The notes: a model not told the origin generated them from the sequence alone. Positions 38,228 through 46,390 are shown, counted from the stretch's first letter. The stretch: 64,000 bases of DNA from an uncultured Bacteroidales bacterium (GCA_944323785.1 CALUTU010000006.1:1-64000); one strand, 5' to 3'. Numbers and translations are program-made.

Positions 38228-41095
38228 TTACTCGATGTAGAACGGCCAGTGAATACCGAATTTGAATCCGAGAGAAGGTCTGATGTAATGATAGGCCGAG
38301 AAACTGGACGCACCGGTGGGCCATCCTTCACCGACATTTATTACTTTCAGGAAAATATTTACCCTCTTCCACTGCATATTAAGGAAAATATCAATATATG
38401 GATTGTATCCGATCATCTCTCTGGTCTGAAGCTGGAATGTGCCGAGAGCCGGATTATATGCCGGGGCATAATAAGGTGTATTGAGCCTGGCATCCGCACC
38501 CAACTGAATAGTAAGCACATTCTTCACGGCCTCCATTTCGAGATAATATCTCATATGGAATGTAAACATAGGCAACGGCAATGTGCTCTGGTCCGATGAG
38601 TACTGGAAGAGTATCTGATTGTCCAGATGGAACCACCATAGCTTGAAATCCTTCCTCAGATACGCGCTCATCACGTTGATCAGGCCGGTGTTCTGGCGGA
38701 CGATACCGAGAGTGTCATTATAGAGGTAATTGTTGACCAATGCATATCCGAAATAAGCCTCCATCTTCCACTTCGGAATATCCAGAGAAGCCTCTGCCTT
38801 GGTCGTGGATGTCTTGCCGAAATCATTGTCCCAGACATAGTGGTTGGAGTAGTAATGCTGCGAGAACCAGTCCGGTTCCTTCAGGGACGTAGTGAAACGG
38901 CCGCTCAATGTTATTGGCTCGGATTTATCCTTAAAAGGATAGAACGACACGTCCACATGTGCGTCCACATTGAAGTCGTTCTGATAATAGCCCAGGAAAC
39001 TGTACTGCGCAGTCGCACCCCAGTTAAGATACTTCTTGTACTCTCCTGCCGCACCCGCATACAGATACATATTGTGCTGATGAATATTGCGGTTGCCGGT
39101 CAGGTACATATCCGGACGGAATGCGTAGATACTGTTCCACTGATAACCCACTCCACCGGATATCTCGGAGACTATGGCGTCCCGTTTCCATGGCTGAAGC
39201 TTGAAAAACAGCTTGTTCTCTACGGTAAACAGCCTCATGGAGTCGGCAGAGGAAGTGGGATTGACGTAGAACATATTGTTGTAGAAATTCCTGCCTACCT
39301 CATCACTGATCTGATCTGTATAGAAACGGTAATACCTGGAAACCTCTCCTATATGGCCCACTGTCAGTCTCGGACTGTTCCCGGCCTGACCGAAAAGCAG
39401 GGAATCCGCCAGTGACGCTATTATCTCATCCTCCGTAGGAGGGCGGAGCGTATCCATAATAGATAACCTCAACAGAGAGTCCGCCATGACCGTCGATATG
39501 GAATCTGGCTTCATTGCTGTTATCGAGTCATCCGAAGATGCATACGTACTTACTGAGGACAATGAATCCGTCCCGGAAGCAGACAGCAGAGAATCAGCAG
39601 CCATGCCTGCCACAGATGCCGTATCCACAGCTGTCACCACAGAATCCAAAACAGCCCCCGCTGAGTCAATCCTGACACCGGCTGAGTCCAACATCATTCC
39701 GGTTGAATCCAAAGCAGCGCCGAGCGAGTCCATCAGCATCGCAGCAGTCGAATCAGTCAAAGCGGCAAGACTGTCCGCTGCCCTGGCTTCTGCTTCGGCC
39801 TTGGCCTTGACTGCAGCGACTACGGCATCCACAGACCGTTCATAGGCTGCCATCTTCACTTTAATCAATGAATCGACCGTAGCAGTAAACACCGAATCCG
39901 CATCCATCTTCTTCCTCATCCTGGCCAGATCGGATTCCAGCAGAATATCATATGAATGATTGATAAAGAAAGTATTTCTAGACAACTTGTTCCTGGCGTT
40001 CTGCAGGTTCACCGCTATCGTCTTGGCATCTACCGTGGTATCCCTCACCATATACGAATCCTGGATTCCACCGTTTTCTTCTCTGTCAATACTATGACTG
40101 ATGAAACCGGCATTCATCACATACCTCTTGCCCAGATAATTCGTTGTAACTTCCAAAGAGTTGTTGGATGTAGCCTCCTTTTGCAATATACCGGCCGCCT
40201 TCCAGCCCTGATACAGTACTGCAATATTCCACGCGGGAGTTATATTCTGAGTATGCATGAAACGCACATTGATCTCCTCCTTATCTTTAAAAGCGAATAT
40301 GGTTCCCCAGTATGCCAGCTCCGTATAAGGCGCCTTCGTATTGAAAAACGGCATATTCTCAGGCGTATGCGAGTATGTGATATAAGGAGCGTAAGACTTG
40401 AATATATCGAATTCCCGCCGTTTGAAAAAATTGACGTTCTGCACAGCAGATCCCGATGTTCCGAGATATACAGCATCTATATCCTCTTTATAGAACGGAT
40501 ATTCAGTATACCAGTCATTAAAGGTAGTATCCATTCCGGCAGGTATGTACTCATTGGCATGTGTGCCGGTTGTCCATGAGATAATCCTTCCATAATACAT
40601 ACTGTCCGGAAGAAAAACTGTCTCCAGAATTCTTGGTTTTGACCAGCGGATACTGTCCCGGACAGACTTTATACTGTCTCTTATATGGTGAATACTGTCC
40701 TGCTTAAGCTGTTTGACCATGGCGACACTGTCCTTATATGCGTCCTTCACCTTTCTGGCACTGTCTTTGGCCATCTGTTTCTGTTCTCGCCTGGTCAGCA
40801 CTTTTACAGTATCCGAGACCGTTGAGTCCAATTTCATAAGTGAATCTGTGGCTAATGAGTCCGGATACTGCAACGAATCCGCGAGTGTCAGCGAATCCAG
40901 AACAGAGAGAGTATCCGAAAACGCCAGCATATCCGATACGGCTGAAGAATCCGTCAGCACGGACAGAGAGTCCTGCGGCACACCGGCCATGACATCATAG
41001 GGTATGGACATACCCCTTATGATAAAAGCAGAACAGGGCAGCATCAGGATGATGACGCACGCACACAATATGTCCCTTAACCCTTTTTTGCTCAT
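38228..41095 (-). CDS. Porin_10-type putative outer membrane porin with DS-rich segments
   Basis: A 955-residue outer-membrane protein resembling the Bacteroidetes putative porin family (Porin_10). The start MSKKGLRDILCACVIIL at 41095 carries a signal peptide and fits the -7 box at 41102. The N-terminal mature region repeats short DSL/DSxxxxDS units (SVLDSLTLADSLQYPDSLA). Barrel-type segments follow (FFKRREFDIFKSYAPYITYS, ELAYWGTIFAFKDKEEINVRF). In the middle, about residues 405-550, is a second DS-rich low-complexity stretch beginning with a K/A/E-rich helix and continuing as DSAGVRIDSAGAVLDSV. The barrel then resumes to the end (SLGFKFGIHWPFYIE). It leads an operon with the MltF-like gene. 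Confidence 0.87.
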   Translation of the reverse strand: MSKKGLRDILCACVIILMLPCSAFIIRGMSIPYDVMAGVPQDSLSVLTDSSAVSDMLAFSDTLSVLDSLTLADSLQYPDSLATDSLMKLDSTVSDTVKVLTRREQKQMAKDSARKVKDAYKDSVAMVKQLKQDSIHHIRDSIKSVRDSIRWSKPRILETVFLPDSMYYGRIISWTTGTHANEYIPAGMDTTFNDWYTEYPFYKEDIDAVYLGTSGSAVQNVNFFKRREFDIFKSYAPYITYSHTPENMPFFNTKAPYTELAYWGTIFAFKDKEEINVRFMHTQNITPAWNIAVLYQGWKAAGILQKEATSNNSLEVTTNYLGKRYVMNAGFISHSIDREENGGIQDSYMVRDTTVDAKTIAVNLQNARNKLSRNTFFINHSYDILLESDLARMRKKMDADSVFTATVDSLIKVKMAAYERSVDAVVAAVKAKAEAEARAADSLAALTDSTAAMLMDSLGAALDSTGMMLDSAGVRIDSAGAVLDSVVTAVDTASVAGMAADSLLSASGTDSLSSVSTYASSDDSITAMKPDSISTVMADSLLRLSIMDTLRPPTEDEIIASLADSLLFGQAGNSPRLTVGHIGEVSRYYRFYTDQISDEVGRNFYNNMFYVNPTSSADSMRLFTVENKLFFKLQPWKRDAIVSEISGGVGYQWNSIYAFRPDMYLTGNRNIHQHNMYLYAGAAGEYKKYLNWGATAQYSFLGYYQNDFNVDAHVDVSFYPFKDKSEPITLSGRFTTSLKEPDWFSQHYYSNHYVWDNDFGKTSTTKAEASLDIPKWKMEAYFGYALVNNYLYNDTLGIVRQNTGLINVMSAYLRKDFKLWWFHLDNQILFQYSSDQSTLPLPMFTFHMRYYLEMEAVKNVLTIQLGADARLNTPYYAPAYNPALGTFQLQTREMIGYNPYIDIFLNMQWKRVNIFLKVINVGEGWPTGASSFSAYHYIRPSLGFKFGIHWPFYIE

Positions 41096-41101
41096 AACGT
41101 G

Positions 41102-41109
41102 CAAACATA
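41102..41109 (-). promoter_or_regulatory. -7 box of the porin operon
   Basis: Read on the minus strand, TATGTTTG matches TAnnTTTG and ends only 6 nt before the ATG at 41095, so the transcript would be leaderless or nearly so. Confidence 0.55.
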
Positions 41110-41152
41110 AACAAAAATCTCCGATTTTCCTTAAACAATCCGGGACTTTGAG

Positions 41153-41160
41153 TAAATTTG
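41153..41160 (+). promoter_or_regulatory. -7 box of the AmgK-RapZ fusion gene
   Basis: TAAATTTG matches TAnnTTTG and ends 6 nt before the ATG at 41167, again suggesting a leaderless transcript. The same spacing is found for the divergent porin gene. Confidence 0.55.
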
Positions 41161-41166
41161 CCATTG

Positions 41167-42603
41167 ATGGAAAGATTCAAATCACTTTTCGAGAGATATT
41201 CAGGATCCTCAGAGTACGATATCTGTCCGCTGCCGTCATCAGGAGGCAACCGGCAGTATTTCAGGATTACATGGAGCGGAGGCAGCTGCATTGCCGCCAT
41301 AGGCACCAGTCAGGAAGAAAATGCCGCATTTCTGTATATGGCCCGGCACTTCGGAAGACTGGGACTGCCGGTGCCCGGAATACTGGCCGTGAGTGACGAC
41401 GGCATGACTTATCTGCAGGAGGATCTGGGCAGCACTACCCTTTTCGACGCAGTAGCGGCAGGCCGGAGAAGCGGAGAATACTCCGGGGATGAGCGGAGGC
41501 TTCTGCGCATGGCGGTGGAGACCCTGCCGGCATTTCAGTACGCCGGAGCCTCGGGGATGGACTTCTCCAAATGCTTTCCGGTACAGTATTTTGACCGCAC
41601 CTCGATAATGTTCGACCTCAATTATTTCAAATACTGCTTTCTGAAGCCTTCCGGCGTGGAGTTCAGCGAGACCGACCTGGAAGAGGATTTCAACCGCCTG
41701 TGCGACAGGCTGCTGATGTGCGACAGCGGGCATTTCATGTACCGGGATTTCCAAAGCCGCAACATCATGGTGCCGGAGAACGGAGAACTGCGGTTCATCG
41801 ACTTTCAGGGCGGCCGCATGGGACCGGTACATTATGACCTGGCCTCTTTCATCTGGCAGGCCAGGGCCCGGTACAGTCCGGAGCTGAAACAGGAACTCAC
41901 AGAGGCATATCTTGAAGCGCAGTCGCACTTCGAGGCGGTCAACAGACGCAATTTTCTTTCTGAGCTGAGACATTTCATCCTGTTCAGGACCCTGCAGGTG
42001 CTCGGAGCATACGGTTTCAGGGGACTGTATGAGCGCCGACCTCATTTCCTGGAAAGTATACCCTATGCGATGGACAATCTCCGCGAGCTGCTCTCCGCAC
42101 CGTTTGACGAATATCCCTGCCTGTGCCGGCTGCTCGGCCAGCTGATACCGCTCTACAGCCACAGAGAGCCGCGCAAGGACGGACGGCTGCTGGTGCGTAT
42201 TTTCAGTTTCTCATATAAAAACGGCATACCGGAGGACACCTCCGGCAACGGCGGCGGCTATGTGTTCGACTGCCGGGGGCTGCCCAATCCCGGACGGCTG
42301 CCCGAGTACCGCAGCCTCACAGGCCTCGATGTCCCCGTCATAGAATATCTGCAGGGCTATTCCGAGACCGGGGACTTTGCCCGTGACACCGCAGCACTGG
42401 CGGACAGGCATATAGACAATTATCTGGAGCGCGGATTCACAGACCTGATGTTCTGCTTCGGCTGCACCGGCGGACGGCACCGTTCGGTATATTTCGCCGA
42501 GAGGCTAGCCGAACATCTGGCCGGAAGATACGCAGACCGGTCTGACACAATACAAATAAGGCTCGTACACCGCGAGCAGAACCTTGAAAGGCAGGTACTA
42601 TGA
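41167..42603 (+). CDS. AmgK-like sugar kinase fused to RapZ C-terminal domain
   Basis: A 478-residue two-domain protein. Residues 1-330 are an aminoglycoside-phosphotransferase-fold kinase like AmgK, the anomeric kinase for N-acetylmuramate and GlcNAc: SGGNRQYFRI for the nucleotide loop, FMYRDFQSRNIMV as catalytic loop and IDFQGGRMGPVHYDLASF for metal binding. Residues 340-478 match the RapZ C-terminal domain: FSFSYKNGIPED, GGYVFDCRGLPNPGRL, LTGLDVPV and CFGCTGGRHRSVYFAERLAEHL. In E. coli this part of RapZ binds GlcN6P. It overlaps the MurU-like gene by ATGA. A role in cell-wall sugar recycling, tuned by an amino-sugar signal, is inferred. Confidence 0.9.
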   Translation: MERFKSLFERYSGSSEYDICPLPSSGGNRQYFRITWSGGSCIAAIGTSQEENAAFLYMARHFGRLGLPVPGILAVSDDGMTYLQEDLGSTTLFDAVAAGRRSGEYSGDERRLLRMAVETLPAFQYAGASGMDFSKCFPVQYFDRTSIMFDLNYFKYCFLKPSGVEFSETDLEEDFNRLCDRLLMCDSGHFMYRDFQSRNIMVPENGELRFIDFQGGRMGPVHYDLASFIWQARARYSPELKQELTEAYLEAQSHFEAVNRRNFLSELRHFILFRTLQVLGAYGFRGLYERRPHFLESIPYAMDNLRELLSAPFDEYPCLCRLLGQLIPLYSHREPRKDGRLLVRIFSFSYKNGIPEDTSGNGGGYVFDCRGLPNPGRLPEYRSLTGLDVPVIEYLQGYSETGDFARDTAALADRHIDNYLERGFTDLMFCFGCTGGRHRSVYFAERLAEHLAGRYADRSDTIQIRLVHREQNLERQVL

Positions 42604-43382
42604 CTACATACAGACCCGGAACGGCGATGATACTGGCGGCAGGACTGGGCACCAGACTCCGACCGCTGACCGACACTATGCCCAAAGCCCTGGTGCCGTA
42701 CAACGGAGTACCCATGATAGAAAGTCTCATCCTCCGGCTGAAGGCGGCCGGATTCTCCCGCCTGGTCATCAACGTGCATCATTTCGCCGACATGCTGGAG
42801 GACTTTGTCAGGTCAAGGGACTGCTTCGGCATGGACATCGCTTTCTCCGACGAACGGGACCTGCTGCGCGACACCGGAGGCGGCATCCGGCACGCCTGGC
42901 TGTCAGGTCTGCTGGGAGACGGGCCCGTACTAATCCACAACGTGGACATCATCACTTCCGGGATTGACCTCAACGCCTTCTACGCCCATGCAGCCGCCGA
43001 CAGCCCCGCAGCCGCCACACTTCTGGTGAGTGACCGCACCTCCTCCCGCTACCTGCTTGCCGGCTCAGACGGCCTGCTCCGGGGCTGGATATATCCCGCC
43101 AAAGGCATGTTCAAAGGCATCGGTCCGGATGCCTCCGTTCCGACCGGGCACCCTGCTCCCCTTGACCCGCACTCCATCCCGGAACTTACTCCGTCCGCAT
43201 TCAGCGGGATACACATCATCACACCCGAGGCCATGAGACTTATGAGCGACTGGCCCAAGAAGTTCTCAATCATAGACTTCTACCTCCATATCGCCGCCGG
43301 GCATCCTGTCCGCTGTACGGACGCCCCTGCCGGAGCCGTCATTACAGACATCGGCAAACTTTCCCGGCTCAGCTTACCTTAA
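42600..43382 (+). CDS. MurU-like sugar-1-phosphate nucleotidyltransferase
   Basis: A 260-residue nucleotidyltransferase. The N-terminal signature MILAAGLGTRLRPLTDTMPK and VPMIESLILRLKAAG, with HNVDIITSG for the metal Asp, define the NTP-transferase fold. There is no hexapeptide acetyltransferase tail, so it is of the short MurU type that turns N-acetylmuramate-1-phosphate into UDP-MurNAc, rather than GlmU. Its start overlaps the stop of the AmgK-like gene, the order seen for amgK-murU. Together they would return recovered MurNAc to UDP-MurNAc without passing through GlcN6P. It overlaps the convergent permease gene by 14 bp. Other sugar-nucleotide roles remain possible. Confidence 0.88.
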   Translation: MTTYRPGTAMILAAGLGTRLRPLTDTMPKALVPYNGVPMIESLILRLKAAGFSRLVINVHHFADMLEDFVRSRDCFGMDIAFSDERDLLRDTGGGIRHAWLSGLLGDGPVLIHNVDIITSGIDLNAFYAHAAADSPAAATLLVSDRTSSRYLLAGSDGLLRGWIYPAKGMFKGIGPDASVPTGHPAPLDPHSIPELTPSAFSGIHIITPEAMRLMSDWPKKFSIIDFYLHIAAGHPVRCTDAPAGAVITDIGKLSRLSLP

Positions 43383-44616
43383 TTGTCCTGTCGGGAGATA
43401 CCCTGGCTATGAACAGCGAGGGAATGATCATGATGAGCAGCATCAGCACGAAGGCCGTCGCGTCCACCATCAATATATGCAGGGGATTGAGATTCACCGG
43501 GATAAAATCGACAAAATAATTCACTGGATTGAGCCTGAACGGCTTGAGCCATTTCTGCACGGCCAGCAGCACCAGAGCCACCACATTGCCCCATACCATA
43601 CCCCTGAGCACTATCGCGCCCCCTCTGTATATAAACACCTTGCAGATACTGACCGTCCTCATGCCCAGGGCCTTGAGCAGACCTATCATGGATATGCGCT
43701 CAAAGAGGATGATCAGCAGTCCCGATATCATATTGAAACCGGCTACAGCCATCATCAGTACCATGACTACCAGCACATTGAGATCCAGCAACGCCAGCCA
43801 GTCGAAAAGGCCGGGATAGATCTCGCTGATCTGCCGCACCACCACCGGCGCGTCCAGCGGCTGGTCCTTGGCCATGATTATCTCCCCTATCGCGTCGTAC
43901 ACCTCGGCCCTCCTGCGTGCGGCCGCCTTGCCTCCGTCCCCGCCCAGGGATATCTCCAGGCACGAGACATCGTGCTCATCCCAGCCGTTGAGCCGGCGTA
44001 TCTGACGTATGTCCATCAAAGCCAGCCTCTCGTCCAGATCCTCCAGCTGGATTTCGTACAGACCGGAGATGACCAGCCTTCTCACCCTCACCTGCTCACC
44101 TATAAAATATACTGATATCCTGTCTCCGACCCCGTAGCCCAGCATCGTCGCCAGCCTCTTGGATATCAGCACCTGATCACTCATACGCTGCCCCGAAAAG
44201 TCCGGCAGAGAGCCTTCCGTCAGAAAGTCCGCGAAGAAATCCAGCGAATAAGTCGAGTCCACCCCCTTGAACATCACCCCGTGTACGTCGTTCTCCGCCT
44301 TTATCATACCGGGCTTATACGCCGCCTCACTTACAGCCTTGACACCTGGAATCCTCTCTATATCCGGCAGATAAGACAAGTCTGCCTGCAGGGGATACAC
44401 ATCGTTCATATAATCCATGCCGGGAACGGTCATCAGTATCTCCCCGGTGAAGCCGGCGGCCCGCCTTCCTATCTCTTTCTTGAAACCGCCCGATATCGCT
44501 ACAGCCGCCAGTATCACGGCTATACTTATGGCCACGGACACACAGGCTATCCCGTTACTGGTCGAGCTCAGCCCGCTGCCCTTTATTTTTTTGGCGATAA
44601 ATAAATTTAAATTCAT
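43369..44616 (-). CDS. LolC/LolE-type ABC transporter permease
   Basis: A 415-residue inner-membrane protein of the FtsX/MacB/LolCE permease class. One membrane helix at about 25-45 is followed by a large periplasmic domain (about 50-270) and three C-terminal helices (about 275-300, 320-350, 380-400) with the coupling motif ERISMIGLLKALGM. It most resembles LolC/E, which extracts lipoproteins from the inner membrane with the ATPase LolD. No LolD lies next to it; the nearest ABC ATPase is the FtsE-like gene about 22 kb away. Its 3' end overlaps the murU-like gene. Confidence 0.88.
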   Translation of the reverse strand: MNLNLFIAKKIKGSGLSSTSNGIACVSVAISIAVILAAVAISGGFKKEIGRRAAGFTGEILMTVPGMDYMNDVYPLQADLSYLPDIERIPGVKAVSEAAYKPGMIKAENDVHGVMFKGVDSTYSLDFFADFLTEGSLPDFSGQRMSDQVLISKRLATMLGYGVGDRISVYFIGEQVRVRRLVISGLYEIQLEDLDERLALMDIRQIRRLNGWDEHDVSCLEISLGGDGGKAAARRRAEVYDAIGEIIMAKDQPLDAPVVVRQISEIYPGLFDWLALLDLNVLVVMVLMMAVAGFNMISGLLIILFERISMIGLLKALGMRTVSICKVFIYRGGAIVLRGMVWGNVVALVLLAVQKWLKPFRLNPVNYFVDFIPVNLNPLHILMVDATAFVLMLLIMIIPSLFIARVSPDRTIKVS

Positions 44617-44638
44617 ATATTTGCAGTCCCAAGTCCTG

Positions 44639-44646
44639 CAAAGGTA
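44639..44646 (-). promoter_or_regulatory. -7 box of the LolC/E-like gene
   Basis: Read on the minus strand, TACCTTTG matches TAnnTTTG, 22 nt before the ATG at 44616. Its -33 region would lie inside the divergent tRNA-Gly gene. Confidence 0.5.
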
Positions 44647-44656
44647 AACATTTTTC

Positions 44657-44729
44657 GCGGAAATAGCTCAGTTGGTAGAGCGTCGGCTTCCCAAGCCGAA
44701 GGTCGCGGGTTCGAACCCCGTTTTCCGCT
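44657..44729 (+). tRNA. tRNA-Gly (anticodon CCC)
   Basis: A complete 73-nt cloverleaf. The acceptor arms are GCGGAAA and TTTCCGC, the D arm GCTC/GAGC, the anticodon arm TCGGC/GCCGA with loop TTCCCAA (anticodon CCC), and the T arm GCGGG with TTCGAAC. CCA is not encoded. A TATATTTG at 44616-44623 may be its -7 box. A terminator hairpin follows. The last 21 nt of the gene are repeated 215 bp downstream. Confidence 0.96.
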
Positions 44730-44786
44730 CAAGGGAAATCCCCAGAACCACAGACCGCAGCACCTCCAGCCAGCGGTCTTTTTTAT
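44709..44786 (+). repeat. 78-bp direct repeat, copy 1 (tRNA-Gly 3' end)
   Basis: Identical over 78 bp to 44924-45001. It contains the last 21 nt of tRNA-Gly plus the downstream terminator hairpin and T run. Copies are offset by 215 bp. The bases just outside differ. Confidence 0.9.
44752..44784 (+). terminator. Terminator of tRNA-Gly
   Basis: AGACCGC (44752-44758) pairs with GCGGTCT (44773-44779), followed by Ts to 44784. An identical copy lies at 44967-44999 in the second repeat. Confidence 0.8.
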
Positions 44787-44882
44787 ACTACACCACGCAC
44801 CCGAGCGGGGAACCGGGTTCAACCAAGACCTTCTCCTCCCTCCTTTGGAGGGCCGGGGTGGATACTAAAAGGCGCGGGTACA

Positions 44883-44924
44883 CTCGCGCTGATTTCGAGT
44901 CCGAAGACGAGAAATCAGTGTGAG
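44883..44924. repeat. Long hairpin before repeat copy 2
   Basis: CTCGCGCTGATTTC (44883-44896) pairs with GAAATCAGTGTGAG (44911-44924) over 14 bp with two G-U pairs on the plus strand, and GTC-CGAA-GAC closes the tip. It runs directly into the tRNA-Gly 3' copy. A shorter hairpin CCCTCC-TTT-GGAGGG lies at 44838-44852 in the same interval (44787-44923). No gene is seen there. Confidence 0.7.
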
Positions 44925-45001
44925 TTCGAACCCCGTTTTCCGCTCAAGGGAAATCCCCAGAACCACAGACCGCAGCACCTCCAGCCAGCGGTCTTTTTTA
45001 T
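44924..45001 (+). repeat. 78-bp direct repeat, copy 2 (tRNA-Gly 3' end)
   Basis: Second copy of the tRNA-Gly 3' end and terminator, 215 bp downstream of the first. No acceptor 5' strand or anticodon arm of a tRNA precedes it, so it is not a second tRNA gene. Confidence 0.9.
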
Positions 45002-45030
45002 TCGTCTCAAAAACGCAAAACATTTGTACT

Positions 45031-45180
45031 TTATTGACCGGACTTGTCCTGACACGTCTCCGACAGTTTCCTGCGATAAGCATCCAGGCGTTTCTTCCAT
45101 GCACGCTGACGGGCCTTCTGCTCGGCCTCTTTCCGCGCCACATACTCGTCGTATCGCTTCTCCAGATAATTGTCCGCCAT
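45031..45180 (-). CDS. Small highly charged protein
   Basis: A 49-residue protein, MADNYLEKRYDEYVARK onward, rich in K, R, E and A and predicted to be one long helix or coiled coil. The start at 45180 is preferred over one at 45249 because the extra residues look non-coding. The upstream region carries a near-perfect repeat of TTAACAATTTTTCG (45182-45214). Small proteins of this look occur in other Bacteroidetes to my memory, but I know no function. It stands alone beside the tRNA-Gly repeat. Confidence 0.6.
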   Translation of the reverse strand: MADNYLEKRYDEYVARKEAEQKARQRAWKKRLDAYRRKLSETCQDKSGQ

Positions 45181-45309
45181 GATTAACAATTTTTCGGTAA
45201 AATTAACAATTTTCGAGCCGATGACACTCTTGCCCAGAAATATCACCACCCATAAAGCACCTTACGATTCGCCAAATCGCTGATAACCTGATGCATACCT
45301 TTAATGCAG

Positions 45310-45345
45310 TTGCGGTATGCCCTGAAAAAACAGGCCATACCGCAA
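45310..45345. repeat. 15-bp inverted repeat with A6 loop
   Basis: TTGCGGTATGCCCTG (45310-45324) and CAGGCCATACCGCAA (45331-45345) pair with one mismatch around AAAAAA. It is downstream of the YeiH gene on the minus strand and may end that operon, though no T run follows. The rest of 45181-45433 shows no gene. Confidence 0.6.
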
Positions 45346-45433
45346 CCAATATCCGCAATAATCACTGATTGACAGAAAGTTAAGCACCATGCCCGTGCTT
45401 TATGGCTAGAGAATGCCGATAATCAATAGGGCA

Positions 45434-46390
45434 TCAAAGCAGGGTGATGACGGCCAGGGAGGAGACGGAGATGACAGCCCAGAGGGAGATGCCGAGCAGG
45501 AACGGCCTGATACCCACTTCCCAGACGCTTTTTACAGACAAGCCACACCCTATCAGGAAAAGTGTCGCACCCAGAGCGTGTTTGGCACAGCCGGCAATCC
45601 CTGCGGAAATCTTCTCAGGTATGCCTAAGTAAGTATTGGCCAGCATGGCTGCTATGAACAGGAAGATGAACCAGGGAACGGATATCTTCTTGCCTTTCTT
45701 CTTGAAGATAAATGTGGTGGCAATGGCCATGGGGATAATCCAGAGGGCACGGGTCAGCTTGACGGTCGTGGCTACTTTCAGGGCCTCCTCGCCGTAGGCC
45801 GCACCGGCACCTACAACCGAGCTGGTATCGTGAATCGCTATCGCCGCCCATGTGCCGAACTGTTCCTGTGACAGGCCCACGAGATGACCGATTGCCGGGA
45901 ATATCAGCAGGGCCACGGCGTTCAGCACGAAGACCGTCACCATGGACAGAGTCGTCTCATTGTCATCAGCATCTATTATGGGTGCCACCGCAGCTATAGC
46001 ACTTCCGCCGCATATAGCCGTACCGGAGGAAATCAGGTAGGAATTGTTCCGAGAGAGCCTGAATACCCGACCCAGCAGAGTACCGATGACCATCACGCCC
46101 ACTACCGAGACTATCGTAAAAAGCATTCCGTCCTTGCCCGACTCCACGGCAGAGTATAAGTTCATACCGAAGCCCAGACCTACCACAGAGGCCTGCAGCA
46201 GGTACTTCGAGACCTTTTTAGTAAACACAGGGAAGGGTGAGCCGAGAGTCACGGCCAAAGCGATACCGGCCAGCAGGGCTACTGCCGTCGGCAAAAAAAA
46301 TGATGCAATGAAAAGGGCCGCGAAAAGAATCCTGGCCATCCACTGACGCACTGTCACAGTGCTTGATAAGGTTGTTGCTGTTGTTTTCAT
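45434..46390 (-). CDS. YeiH family transporter (putative sulfate/sulfite exporter)
   Basis: A 318-residue inner-membrane protein with about ten hydrophobic segments. The signatures NSYLISSGTAICGGSAIAAV and TWAAIAIHDTSSVVGAGAAYG are characteristic of the YeiH/UPF0324 family. Family members lie next to LysR regulators of the YeiE/CysB kind and are thought to export a sulfur oxyanion, though the substrate is not firmly proven. The LysR gene at 46444 precedes it by 53 bp on the same strand. With the NapHG-like gene upstream, the trio looks like one unit. Confidence 0.9.
   Translation of the reverse strand: MKTTATTLSSTVTVRQWMARILFAALFIASFFLPTAVALLAGIALAVTLGSPFPVFTKKVSKYLLQASVVGLGFGMNLYSAVESGKDGMLFTIVSVVGVMVIGTLLGRVFRLSRNNSYLISSGTAICGGSAIAAVAPIIDADDNETTLSMVTVFVLNAVALLIFPAIGHLVGLSQEQFGTWAAIAIHDTSSVVGAGAAYGEEALKVATTVKLTRALWIIPMAIATTFIFKKKGKKISVPWFIFLFIAAMLANTYLGIPEKISAGIAGCAKHALGATLFLIGCGLSVKSVWEVGIRPFLLGISLWAVISVSSLAVITLL

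Noticed and set aside
44883..45001. Second tRNA gene after tRNA-Gly
   Set aside because: Only the T arm and 3' acceptor strand are copied; the 5' acceptor strand, D arm and anticodon arm are missing.
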